NCBI RefSeq assembly: GCF_964340395.1
Contig: NC_135552.1
Span: forward strand, 19,422,181-19,486,180
Direction: 5' to 3'
Source: Glandiceps talaboti
Lineage: Eukaryota; Hemichordata; Enteropneusta; Spengelidae
Length of the DNA: 64,000 bases
The notes below the pieces were generated by a model. It ran no database searches and was not told where the DNA came from. It saw nothing but the letters and a program-made list of their open reading frames with translations. The position numbers were made by a program, and so were the translations under genes. Below, in pieces: positions 48,901 to 60,387 of this stretch. Every line of letters begins with the position of its first letter. The first letter of the stretch is position 1.

Positions 48901-51900
48901 TAAAGTATTTCACCGGCAATACTTTCCAAGCTTAAGGTGTATCTAAAAAATCTTATTTTGTTTTGGTAATTCGTACAAAGTAACATGTAACAAGAGTGTA
49001 TCACTCAATGCGGTACGTAAGCTTATATCTTGTATTCCTCGAAGGTCTTCCACCCTGGCACAGACTTGTGTGTGACCTGGATTGTGATAGGCTTTCAGTC
49101 ACCGCTTAGGTCCCGATAGGCATCATGCTAATGTTTAAATAGCTATGCTGTAACGCAATCAATGATCCAATCATGCATACCTACTCCTTGGGGATACGAC
49201 GTAATTTGAAATTTCCCGCCATTTGTGGATAAAAGCCCGGTTGTTTGTTCTGCGAGGGAGTCAAACTGATTCGAAAATTTACTTTCACCAGTGTAAAATG
49301 AAGTACTGTAAGACCATTTAATCAGCTGACTTAGTTCTTGAGAAAAACTAGCATTTACACACGTTGTACCTGTCGTAAATAGGTGATAAAAACTTATCAT
49401 TCACAAAGCTGTAACTGTCGTAAAGAGGTAAAAAAGCATTTACACACGTTGTACCTGTCGTAAATAGGTGAGAAAAAAACTTGTCATTCACAAAGCTGTA
49501 CCTGTCGTAAATAGGTAAAACAAGCATTTGCACATGTTGTACCTGTCGTAAATAGGTGAGAACCCCCCCCCCCGGCATGTTATACCTGTCGTAAAGAACT
49601 ATCATTAAGAATTTTACCCTTTACCTGCAATAATAGCATATATACCCTGAATGACCGATATTTGATATGTGATCATACACCATAGACACGTGCGACAGTC
49701 GTCGACATGCATACACAATAAATAAAGTAAGTGAACTCATGAAACTGATCAAAATATTCGTTATCGACCCAAAAAAGTTCATATATATAGTAAAAAACGT
49801 GTCGATTCATTGATTTTTAGGTATGTTCATATTTCTTTTCAGGTGAAATTAAAAGTTTCCTCAATTTGTTGATGGTTTTCTTGTTGATCACGGTAACTGA
49901 CAAATAGATTTGACATTGTCCCATAAGTACACCTGGTTGGTCTTGGTGTGTACAATATATCTGTTTTTCTTTTCATTCTGATTTAAAGCTGTGTTTGTCA
50001 TGTATTTTGTGTACGCCTTCTTAAATGTTTATTTATCTACTTATTTTTTAATTAGAATTAAATCGAGTCCTCAGAGAGCTCAAGATTCTAATAACGTTAT
50101 TCTTATGACAATATAATAAAAGTATATCAAGGTGCATTTTTACAATGTAGCACAGGCCGTTTGAATAAAAAATCGTATGTCAATCTAAAAAATTTTGTAA
50201 TTGTTCACAAGATTATCAATTACCTTGAGTAAAATCTCTTTCGGATACTTTGACATTCATCCCAATGTCGTCTAAGTGTTTTCGTAGTGTGTCGACACTG
50301 TCGAAACAAATAATGGGTCCGTCCTGGTTACTTTCTCGCACGTGTTTGTTATGAGCGTTCATCAGTCCGTAGCATTCTCTCTGAGTTAGAAAATCTTCAT
50401 ACTGGTATATCCTACAATAGAAATAATTAGTACAGGAAGTTAACCAACTTTTTAGCTGTATCTACTGTTTTACAAATTAAATATATCCAAGCATACAATA
50501 TCCTTTTCACATAAAGCTGCGGCCCAGTGAGGCTCTACTTTGTTCGGTATTCCGCGAAGCATTTAGTCACCAATATTTGATTGACAGGTATAATATTGAT
50601 GTTATACAATGTTGAAAGTTTAGTTAAAAGAATATCGATTTTTTTCCGACCTGGTGCGCAAACTGAACCGATGAGTGCTCCAAAACACATCACTTACCCG
50701 TCGATAGAATGATTTTTTGGTGAAATCTAGACGTAACATTTCGATTTTCTCACTTTATTTGCCACTGAACTTTGATTGTCAAAACAATCCTAAGTAGTCG
50801 ATATGTATTAGACAGTATTATAATATTCAAAGACTAACTGAGTTAGAGGTTCGTATTTGTATAGTTGGTAAAATGTGTCGGTTTACAATTTTGTTTCCAT
50901 TAGGCAGATATTCACGGTTCATACAAAAATCTTATCACTACAATCATTTCGAGAGTCTTCAGTTTTTATTGGGGGGGGGGGGGGTCAGAGGAATAGTAGG
51001 TCAGATTTTACAAATTGGTCACTTTCAAGAAAAAAGAAAGACAAGGGGGGTTGAAATTTTACCATGACTTATTTCAAGACATGTATTTAACTTTTCATTG
51101 TTTTGTGATTTTGGTAACCCACCATAGCAACGTGACTGCCACCACTGTACTGTGAGTTGAATAAATCTAAAACTACTGACAACCATGCAACGAATCGATT
51201 GTAATTAGTTATATGGTATTAGGGATGAGTGGGTGTCACAGGAAAGAAGGGGTGATGTAAAGGAGAGACGACAATGTTGTTGCGAGGATTATGTCCAAAC
51301 TTTGGAGTTGATTAATGACGTGTGGTGCGTTCACACAAATCCACTGTGCACAACGTGGGAATGAATGAACCAGTCCCATTAAAACTAGCAACGTGGTGGC
51401 AGCGGTGGGACAGACATTTGAGTCTAAGATATGGGATTCCTTTTCACTTCTGACAGCATTTTAGCCTATGCTTTAAGGGGAGGGGGTCATGTTTTAGAGA
51501 AATGACAGAGGGAGGGCATAGACGGGGGTTTAGAAGACGGCATCGATGAGAGGGACACCGTTTTACGCTCAACAAGCCGCGCTGATTTCCCTACCCCTGA
51601 AGGCTCCCTTGTTTACATCAATATCAACATAGCAATTGGGATAATATGATTGCATATTTTATCAAAATAACTTATCTTACCTAACAGAACTGTTATTTGG
51701 TTTGTTTCCTTTCAGTTCCTGGGCTTTAATGATTCTTCCATCGATCTCAATATCACGTATTTCTAATGAATTCAAAATTGACGATTTGAAACTTTGTAGG
51801 TCTTCTCGTCCTTGCACATGGTCTCCTTCTCTCGACACGGTCTTTTCTTTGGGTAGACTGGCTTTTGAATTCGTTTCAGATGATTTCTTTACATTTACTT

Positions 51901-52309
51901 TCTTTTTCTTTTTTGTTTGTTCATTCCTTACATCTTGTGAACGTCTATCTGTGTTTGTGTCGGTGTGTACACTTGCACCCTTGCTTGATACAAAATCATG
52001 GTTTTCGTGGTGGCTACCCTGGTGTTGTTCGCTGTTTTTGTCTTGTATCTCATTGTTCATCAAATCAGCACTCTGGTCCCGTTTCTTAGCAATGTCTGGT
52101 GGGGTAGTTTTTAAAACATAATACAGAACTACACTGCACAACAACACACTGACTGTTACAAGAACGAATCTACCAGGCGTCCGAAAACTAAGTGTGCTTT
52201 TCTTTGTTTGGACGTTCTTTAACTTCTGTACTTTGGACTTGGTTCCATTTGTTGTCGATTTGTTTGCATGCTGCTTTGATGTGGTAGTTTTTGCTACCGA
52301 CTTGGCCAT
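45945..52309 (-). CDS. Membrane-anchored 2-oxoglutarate/Fe(II) oxygenase, prolyl 4-hydroxylase-like (3' end not found)
   Basis: Exons on the minus strand: 51681-52309, 50224-50411, 49181-49336, 48631-48744, 48014-48152, 45945-46018. All are GT-AG and phase-matched (2,1,1,1,2,1), giving 433 residues so far. The start is the first ATG in frame (ATGGCC). Residues 1-47 are Lys/Thr/Ser/Asn-rich, 48-66 form one membrane segment, and about 70-205 are a charged low-complexity stalk, so a type II topology is likely. The catalytic P4Hc fold follows: FQITSYPQG strand, iron ligands H329 and D331 (HTD), RFATILVYLQDVPRGGHT, GRAIVWNN, distal ligand H393 (SIH), and K403 for the 2-oxoglutarate carboxylate. 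All key residues are present. Such enzymes hydroxylate proline in the ER lumen; the substrate is unknown. Exon 6 ends in phase 1, so at least one more short exon lies to the left of 45945. Confidence 0.85.
47041..47116. repeat. C-rich tract, complement-like to 47854-47965
   Basis: Contains CGGCCAGTTGCCCC and TTTTGCCCCC, the complement of the GGGGGCAACTGGCC and GGGGGCAAAA units found at 47854-47965. Both lie in the last known intron of the oxygenase gene. Confidence 0.7.
47854..47965. repeat. G-rich minisatellite of GGGGGCAA(C/A) units
   Basis: Four or more units of GGGGGCAACTGGCCA or GGGGGCAAAAG in tandem, in the oxygenase intron 49 bases or more from the exon at 48014-48152. Confidence 0.75.
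48205..48264. repeat. (GATT)n microsatellite
   Basis: GATT repeats in the oxygenase intron between exons 4 and 5. Confidence 0.9.
49345..49605. repeat. Minisatellite abutting the 3' splice site of oxygenase exon 3
   Basis: About six half-units of TTGTACCTGTCGTAAATAGG with alternating spacers GCATTTACACACG and TCATTCACAAAGC. The array begins inside the polypyrimidine/branch region of the exon at 49181-49336. Confidence 0.8.
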
Positions 52310-53139
52310 GATCTGTGAACACGTTTGGTGAAATTTCAAATCAGACAACCCACCTGTTAAAACTGTGGTGATTACTGCAAGCTATCCAATGGTCTTCGAT
52401 AGATACATCAGATATGCACATGAACTACAGTCGCATGGAAGAGAAATAAATGAAAACCGTGGTGACTTAAAGGTCAAAAAGTACATGTAAATATGTAATC
52501 GTTTTGTAAATACACACCCCTGTGACGCGAACATGGTGATACCGTGTTTGACACTGATAAAATCTACAAAACCCTATTGCTATTAATATAAAGTGGTCAT
52601 TTATTTTATAACATTATTTCTTTAAGGAAATGCCTGAACTCTGAACTGTAATGGGAATGTTCTGACACACATTTGCTACAATTCTAGTGAAAAAAAGGAT
52701 CTCGCCCCACCCCTGAGAAATAATGTACATATCTGGTATATACACATGGTGCACATACATCACATCGTGAGTCAAGTAAAATACGCCATCTAGAGGTTTG
52801 GTGACCATGTCAAAGGTCAACTTGTCACCTGATTGCACAAATACAATAGTGACAGCTGTTTACGTGGCGTGAAGATGCGACGCTTTCCATTCACCGAAGC
52901 CATTTCTTGATCGGACGAACTGAGAACAGAAATTGAAATTTACACGAAGTTATACACGAACGATCGGCCACTTCTGGGAAAGGAGAAATCGGTGTAGTTT
53001 TTCCATTGCTTTAGTGTACGAAGCCATTGATTCACTCGATAACATAACACTGGGAACGCGAGGCCACGTTTGGTACTTGTACACACATATACACTGCACT
53101 AGTTTATCGTATAACCATAATAAAACCTGAGGCAACACG
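52310..53139. promoter_or_regulatory. Head-to-head interval between the oxygenase and AQP11 starts
   Basis: 830 bases separate the two divergent ATG codons. The interval should hold both 5' UTRs and both promoters, possibly one bidirectional promoter. I saw no convincing TATA box or other defined element. An in-frame extension upstream of the oxygenase ATG has no ATG before a stop. The assignment rests on gene layout only. Confidence 0.45.
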
Positions 53140-55172
53140 ATGGCTTCGGGGTGGATAAACGTAGAAACAGCAATGGACTCTGTCAAAGCACTGGCGGTGA
53201 ATATGGATCGGATCCATTGTCTCGTTATTTCGTTGTCTCATATGGTCGGTGTATTTGTTTTGACTCAAGTTCTGCGTAAAATCAGCAAAACTGTTCTCCC
53301 CAAAACGATATATCCATATGTTGCTGAAGTAATATGTCTATTCCAGTTAACCGTATGCTCCTTCGAGAACGGACTAATCATATATCCGGAGTACGGAATA
53401 GTGATGTATGCATTTATCATGTATTTGTTGACAGTTGGCTACTGCATTACGTTCGATGGCCATGGTAATCCATGTGGTATCTTCCACGAACTTCTCCAGA
53501 AACGTATCACTTTGGCCTCAGTATCATCCGCGGCGTTCAAAATGGCTTGCAGTGTTATTGGTGGCCTTGTAGCCTTACAACATGTGAAAGCCTTTTGGAG
53601 TTTCGGAGCCTTGAATTCTCACTTACACCACGTGGACGTGATGAAACAACCGTGTCATTCTGCCATGAAAACCTATGTTATCTATGGAGTCACAGCGGAA
53701 TTGATAGCAACGTTTATAGTTCGGTTTGTTGATGGGCTTTCAGTGGGTGGAAAACGATGGCATAAGTTTGTCTTTGCCTTTGTTGTGGTCACTGTTACAT
53801 TGACAGGTAAGTTTGTTATAGATGTATCAGAATACATTAGTCATTTTCTCTTATCATTGTGATCAGAGCTAATATACAGGTAGTCAATTCATACATAGTT
53901 TATAGTACTACTCAGCTACACTTTTATATACTTAAAATTTCAGTAAACTATATTACACTAGTAAAAATACGTTCTTGTACCATGACCAAGAGTTCTTATT
54001 ACTTACCAGTAACATTTCAGGTCGACAGACTTTGTCAAACCATAGACCCTACACAAACTGACCTGAACAGATGAAACGTTACTCATAAGTAATAAGAACC
54101 CACGGTCATGGTACAAGAACTGTTTATAACTATGTTTTACTGACCTGATTAATGTGTTTAAGGATACATTACACTGTGTGATAAAACTATAAAACTATTA
54201 AAAACCTTGGGATATATATTCATACAACAATGTATGTTTACTAACAATATCATTACCCAAAGAAATTGGGGACTTCCTTAAGATTTCAATCATCCAAGTA
54301 GAATCTCGTAGCTAAAGTGATGTAAGTGCTATGCACAATGGGATGTAGAAGTACCATAGTCAAGTTGATTATCAGTTAGAAAATAAACATTTGCAGCCAT
54401 TCAAATCATCAAGTCCATCATGTGTAATGTTTTCATTAGAAGCCTGTTTTTACTGCAGTGAGAAAGAATAGCAGTGTACATCAGTGTTCAATGTGATTGG
54501 GCAAAGGATCCTGTAGTCTATCTGCTAGACCTTGGATGTTCCATCCTTGATAGCGATGTTCGGTCGTGTGTCATATTGTATCGGAAGAACATCCGAGGTC
54601 TAGCAGATAGACTAAGGATCCTGCTGTGTTTATTGTGTCTTTGTTATTGTTAGTTTAGAGTTGAAATATGTCTATGTCAAAAACATAATGTCTCATGAGT
54701 TACACACCAAGCCTTCATCATTTTAGCTAAGTAATATGTGCATTGTCATAACACAAGGATGAAGATTCTTTGATGATGTAAATGGCCATTGTATAGCACA
54801 GATAGAAGATGAGAAACATTTTCTGAATTTTATATCTAGACTTTTCATCCTTCTATAAAACTTGATCTAAATTGTCTAATTGTGTACAATTCAACAGGTG
54901 CAGATTACACTGGTATGATGTTCAATCCCGCCTTAGCAACGACCATTACCAGCAACTGTGTGGGGCACCCTATTCAAGAACATGTCTTGGTGTACTGGAT
55001 TGGTCCCTTCCTAGCAACCATTATGGCTATGTATCTACTGAGCATCATCAACCAAACCAAGCAACAAGTGAAAAAGAAGTCTAACACAGAAAACACAGTG
55101 AATGGAAATGTCAAACTAAAAACCGACAACACAGTGAAAAGCAGAACAAGAAAACGTAAAAAGTACTACTGA
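53140..55172 (+). CDS. AQP11: Aquaporin-11-like superaquaporin (two exons)
   Basis: Exons 53140-53806 and 54898-55172, split by a phase-1 GT-AG intron, encode 313 aa. The start ATG follows GGCAACACG. Several hydrophobic segments are present. The first pore box is N110-P111-C112 (GNPCGIF) rather than NPA, the signature of AQP11. The second is a true N232-P233-A234 (MFNPALATT). C243 lies nine residues after this second box, a position conserved in the superaquaporin (AQP11/12) subfamily. The protein is longer than human AQP11 because of a Lys/Asn-rich C-terminal tail ending KRKKYY, whose last four residues fit a KKXX ER-retrieval signal; AQP11 is known as an ER channel for water and related small solutes. 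It lies head-to-head with the oxygenase gene. The intron carries two foldback elements. Confidence 0.92.
53971..54120. mobile_element. 150-bp foldback element in AQP11 intron
   Basis: Begins GTTCTTGTACCATGACC and ends GGTCATGGTACAAGAAC. Arms of about 45 bases pair with a few mismatches and include TTCTTATTACTTA. Non-coding, with no clear target-site duplication. Confidence 0.8.
54514..54614. mobile_element. 101-bp foldback element in AQP11 intron with 9-bp target-site duplication
   Basis: Arms begin TAGTCTATCTGCTAGACCT and end with its complement; the pairing extends through GGATGTTC/GAACATCC. AGGATCCTG flanks both sides (54505-54513 and 54615-54623). Confidence 0.85.
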
Positions 55173-57479
55173 AATTACAGTAGCTTAACAAGTACAGATC
55201 ATCACTAACAGTAACACATCAACTACTGGGTTTTTGAAAAAAATTTACTTTCATATTTTTTGTGTGTATTTTTCAATCTCTACTTTAATATCTTTCTATC
55301 CTGCACAAATTTTAAACTATCCAAGAAAATTCTTTAGAAAAAATATCTTAGTGTAAAATATCCTACGCAATACGATTTTAATTTTATTTTTATAAATTTT
55401 AAAGTAAACTATGACACCTTTGCTGCTTCATTTTGTACCAATGAAATTGTACACTTGAAAGATAGGAGAGAAAAATTTCACAGATGATGACAGAGGTTTT
55501 GTACAACAGTTCAGTACTAGATGTAAACTGAATGCCTTCTGTAAGGTTTGTTATTCTACTCCAAATTATATGAAATTTAAAGTTTTTGCTGTTAAGATAG
55601 AGGACGTGTATTTTGTCATCAAGTATGCACAAAATCATGAAATTTGAAACACGCATTGTTGAAATGAAGTACACTTGCATTTTACCATCATCATTGTATG
55701 CACCAAGTCATGTGGAATTTATTTGAAGCATGTAGTGAGATATTGTATATGATCACTGACAGACAAAAAGCAGAATATAACCCTTCCTTATGATGGAAAT
55801 ATTGCTGTAATACAATTGGCTCAACAGAGTATACTTACTTTTTATAATTCTAAGTGTTGTTTTAAGAAGTGATAATGTAACTGAATGTCATATATACATG
55901 TACATGACGTGGTACATTTACATATGTGTAAGTGGTACATCCATAGAAGCATATAAATGGTTCTTCCTTACACTGTACATATCCACAGGGGTTATTATCC
56001 ATATACACTGTACATGTAAGTACGAACAAGTGTTAAAAAATGAACTGCCTTGAGTATATCCATTCGTAAATATGAAATAATTTCATTATACCTGTCGATA
56101 ATATGTACATTAAAAAACATAAATTTATATTGTGAAGCACTCATCCGTGACTGAATGCCTACATCATCCATCTGTATCATAATAGTCTGTAAATAGCACA
56201 CATATCGAGTGGCCTTGTTATTGATATAGTGAGAAATACAGGGTACTTCATATATGTTGATGGCATAATGTGATTTTCACAATAATTCTATTGACAATGA
56301 ACTCCAGTCTTCTGTTAATGAGAAATCAATTCCAGGAATACAAATATTAACTTGTTAAAATAGGAATAATGATATTCAGTAGCACTTCACGATAACAACC
56401 CATGGAGAAATCTTTCCATATATTTTTTTTTGTTTTTAAGTAAATTTAGAGTACAAATTTCAATACAAGTTATGATTTGTACCATCTCTAGTATAATAAT
56501 CATTCACTAATACATTTCAAATTTCTATGAGTACACACGACTATTTCAAATAATTTGTGAATGTTGACCTAAATTCTGTAGTAATTTTTGTAAATACAAA
56601 TATACCATTACGCACCATGTAGTTTTAGATAGAGTTTCAACTAAAAAGACAATTCCTTTTTTATGGGAATTTTAACTGTCATATATTTATGCAAAAAAAA
56701 AATATTTCCACCATGAATCTAGATAATCATGTGACTACCTAAACAAATACTGAAGCAATGATGTATATTAAAAATTTATAGTTGAAAATCATTTTGATGA
56801 TTTTGATCTGATTATTTTTAATTTGAATGAATAGATTATTATTCAGATTCTTTGATTCACACAAAATGAAAAATTTTGTAGAAATTGAAAAATTGTTGTT
56901 GAATAATTTGTTAACAACATGGAATAGAGTTATCTGATAGTTATCATAAAACATATTCGGACGTGTTTTGTGATATCTACATTTATGCTTAAAATAGAAT
57001 TTTTTGTTGCATAGATGACTTATTTTGTAAAAAAATATGCAAGTCATTAATTTTGTAATCACTATGTCATGTTTCAACTTGTGTTTTCCTGTCTGAACCT
57101 CCATGTAAATTTAATACTCCTATTAAAAAATGTATGGGGTTCTGGCATGTAGATGAAGGTCATATTTATATAATACATATTTATGATATGGAGTTCAACT
57201 CTATTTCCATCCATACCTCCAACTTATAGACCCCTGGATCTATGTTGTAACCATAACTCCCTAATTTGAATACACATTTATACCTATCATACAACTATCC
57301 ATTTCACCGTATTCCCAACATTTTTATTGTCTATTTTTACAGGGTTTATGCAGTCATTTTTCATCAATATTAATAAGATGTACAGGTTATTAAGGTCATG
57401 TTGGGAAGGTTGTATGTACCAGTAAAGTTTCTAAGTTTCCATTAATGCTCTATTGGAGTGGGGACCCAAAATTCATAAC

Positions 57480-57725
57480 ATTTGATTCATTCAGTGTATA
57501 AGGCTGAAGTTGATATTTTTAGTCATTCAGTGTACAGGATCCAAAAAATTCATATTATTTTACATTCAGTGTACAGGGTCCAAATGTCTTATTTAGTTAT
57601 TCAGTGCACAGGGCCCAAAAGTCATATTTTTTGTAATTCGGTATATACAGTGTATAGGGCCCAAGGTCCATATCTTGTTACTCATTCAGTGTACAGGGCC
57701 AAAAGTTGATATCTTTATTTTTTGT
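57480..57725. repeat. Degenerate minisatellite of about 40-bp units
   Basis: Six or seven units of ATTCAGTGTACAGGGYCCAAA followed by an AT-rich spacer (YYATATTTTTTGT). It lies in the AQP11/aladin 3' interval. Confidence 0.8.
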
Positions 57726-60111
57726 CATTTAGTACTGGGAGATCGAGTTTTAACAAATTTGTAATTATTCTAAAAATGAATGGGCTATAATAAATTTCAG
57801 AAAATTTGAATAAAATTTAAAAAGAGAAAATTTAGCCATACCGTACCTTCCAAGTACACAGAGTAGTACTTACCGATATTTCCAATTTTGTGACTTGTTA
57901 AACATATATGTGTTAACAGTCTTGCTGTGAATATGTTCTGTGCAAAATGTAATGTTTTTTCTATGCTATTTAAAATGGAAGGTAGTCTCCAATACTTTGA
58001 ACCACACACACACACACACACACACCTTGTTGAGAGTTAAAAAGTTCATTATGCACACAGAAGACAAAACCTTTATTTCAATAATTTATTCCATTATTTT
58101 CCTTCTCTTCTTTTTAACCTTAAATTTTAATCAACTACATTAAAAATTTATTGAAAGAAATATTTAAACATTTCCATTGATTAGTATTTTAGAGTGAGTG
58201 ACACTTTAAAAATATAATAATGAAAATATGTTAATAATTTGATCTCAGGGTATCTTGCAGAGGGTATGCACTTATCGAGGCCGTCACATCAAATGCACAC
58301 ATCTACATGTAATATAATTCTATAAAAATTGAAAACTGGTTAACTGTGTTACATGCAAGTAGTAAAGTCACTTTAGATATCATAAATGTATCACAAGTGT
58401 GGTGATAATACCATGCTTGTCACCTTTGTGTTTATAATGAGACATGTACATTGCTATAAATAGGTACATTTGTAATAATGTCGGACAGTACACTGTAGTT
58501 ACTTTGGATTGGAAAGGAATGTGATGTTTTGATCCACACAATCATTGCTTGATCAAGGTCTGTAGTAGACGGATCAAAACATTGTAGACTGTATAGACTT
58601 ACGTACAACCACACTAAGACACCCATCACAAACACAAGTCTAGCATGTGTTTTTTTTTTATGGCAACAATGTTTTTACAACTTCTTAGAATGTCATTGTA
58701 GACCTCTCGGTACACACCCATCACAAACACTGGTCTTGTCTTTTTACGGCAATGTACAGATTTACTACTTCTGAGAATGTTATTTATTAGGTCTTCACTG
58801 TAGATAATTATAGGCCCAAGGATAGCAAACTTGATGAACTCTTAGAAAGACCTTCATAACTTACTACAATAAAGTGTTGTTAATTTAATGAAAACTACAT
58901 CATAAAGAGAGTTTTAACTGATTTAGGGGCAATTTGGAATACAAAGATACAATTTATATGGCAATAAACGACCATGGCAAAACAAAGTGAATGTTTGTTT
59001 GCTGGCTCTTTGACTTTCTTGTCTCACTCTGTAACATCAAATACAATGTATCCAGACCACTTGCAGACACTTACTGTCAGATTAAATATACACACAACTC
59101 TGTCAAGTTACAGAGTAACCTAACTATTTCCTGATTTTCCTGAGTTGATATCCAAACATTTGCTATGAAAACTTTACAGAATTCTTTATTTTTTATGACT
59201 TAAGAGTTTCTGCATTCAAAATTGTCTGATTTTGTTGCAACAAATAAAATTGGAAATCAGTACTGGAAAGTACAATAATATAATAGAGCTGTCGTGTTCC
59301 TATTGTAACTTTGCAATACTTGGGATTTACTAAGACATGTACCTAAGTCAGGGTATTTTTTTTTTTATTGATGGGGAGTAAATTAATTCTGAGACTGATA
59401 TGTATTATTTCACATAACTGCAGACCTGTAAACATTTGTAAAGTCGGAACAAAGTTGTAGAAATATCGTTTTGTCCTTGCACACTTCTTCTGTTTGTGTC
59501 TACGAAGTAAGAGAAATTTTGTTCCTACATCCTGTAATTATGAAATGGTTATCATTTATTTTGAGAATTAATAAATAATTAATAAGTACTGGTATTAAAT
59601 ATACATTTATTTACCTTAAGAATAAAACAAATATACAAATATTTCATCATAATCCAATTTATTGTATGATGGAAAACGATTCCAGACTTTTTCAAAATTA
59701 ATGATTTTAAATTTTATACTTTCGATCAATACCACAACAAGCCATTTTATGTGTATATCACATTTTAGTTGAAATGGCAAGAAAAGGATAAACTGAGTAA
59801 TTTAATATTCATATTCAAAAGTGTATCATTCGATTTTTGTTTTAATTTCCTGTACGTGGGACACAATAAATATAACAGCTGTTTTGAAGGACAGTGTAAG
59901 ATCATTCACCCCTCGACCTCTGCAATATTAATTTGCTTTAGTTTAATATTTTACACTGTACAACCTATCACTCACACAGCACAGACACTATCAACTGATG
60001 AGTCATTGTTAAATTATTGTTTTATTCAACAATTCTTTTAAAGTATCTCTCTTACACAAAAACTAATCTGCATTAGAAACTTTTTACTTTGCCAACGTTC
60101 ATTACAGGTCA

Positions 60112-60117
60112 TTTATT
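60112..60117 (-). terminator. Candidate poly(A) signal for aladin
   Basis: AATAAA on the minus strand (TTTATT on plus), about 270 bases past the aladin stop codon. It is the first canonical hexamer I noticed there. Nothing else supports it; short hexamers are common in this AT-rich DNA. Confidence 0.35.
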
Positions 60118-60387
60118 TTGAAAATAAAGATATTTCACCAAACTTTCATTAATGTTGACTTCTCTACTTTTGTGTCGGTCACAGGTAAAAGGTCAGGGGT
60201 CAACCCTTGTCTAGTTTATGAAGACATCAGAGGTTATTCAACCACAGATAGTTTTAACTGGTTCAGCTTTTATCAATTTGTTCATCATTTTGTCTAGAAA
60301 TGTTTATGTTTAACTGCTAGATCCACGTAGACTCGAGCTGTTTGAACTGGCAGATAGTACCTTTACAAAGAATCAAGGTGTGCTTTC

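Larger units (their letters stand above)
55173..60387. other. Convergent 3' interval between AQP11 and aladin
   Basis: Holds the 3' UTRs of both genes. A minisatellite lies at 57480-57725 and a short (CA)n at 58003-58025. I saw no further exon. Many short open frames are chance products of AT-rich DNA. Confidence 0.5.
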
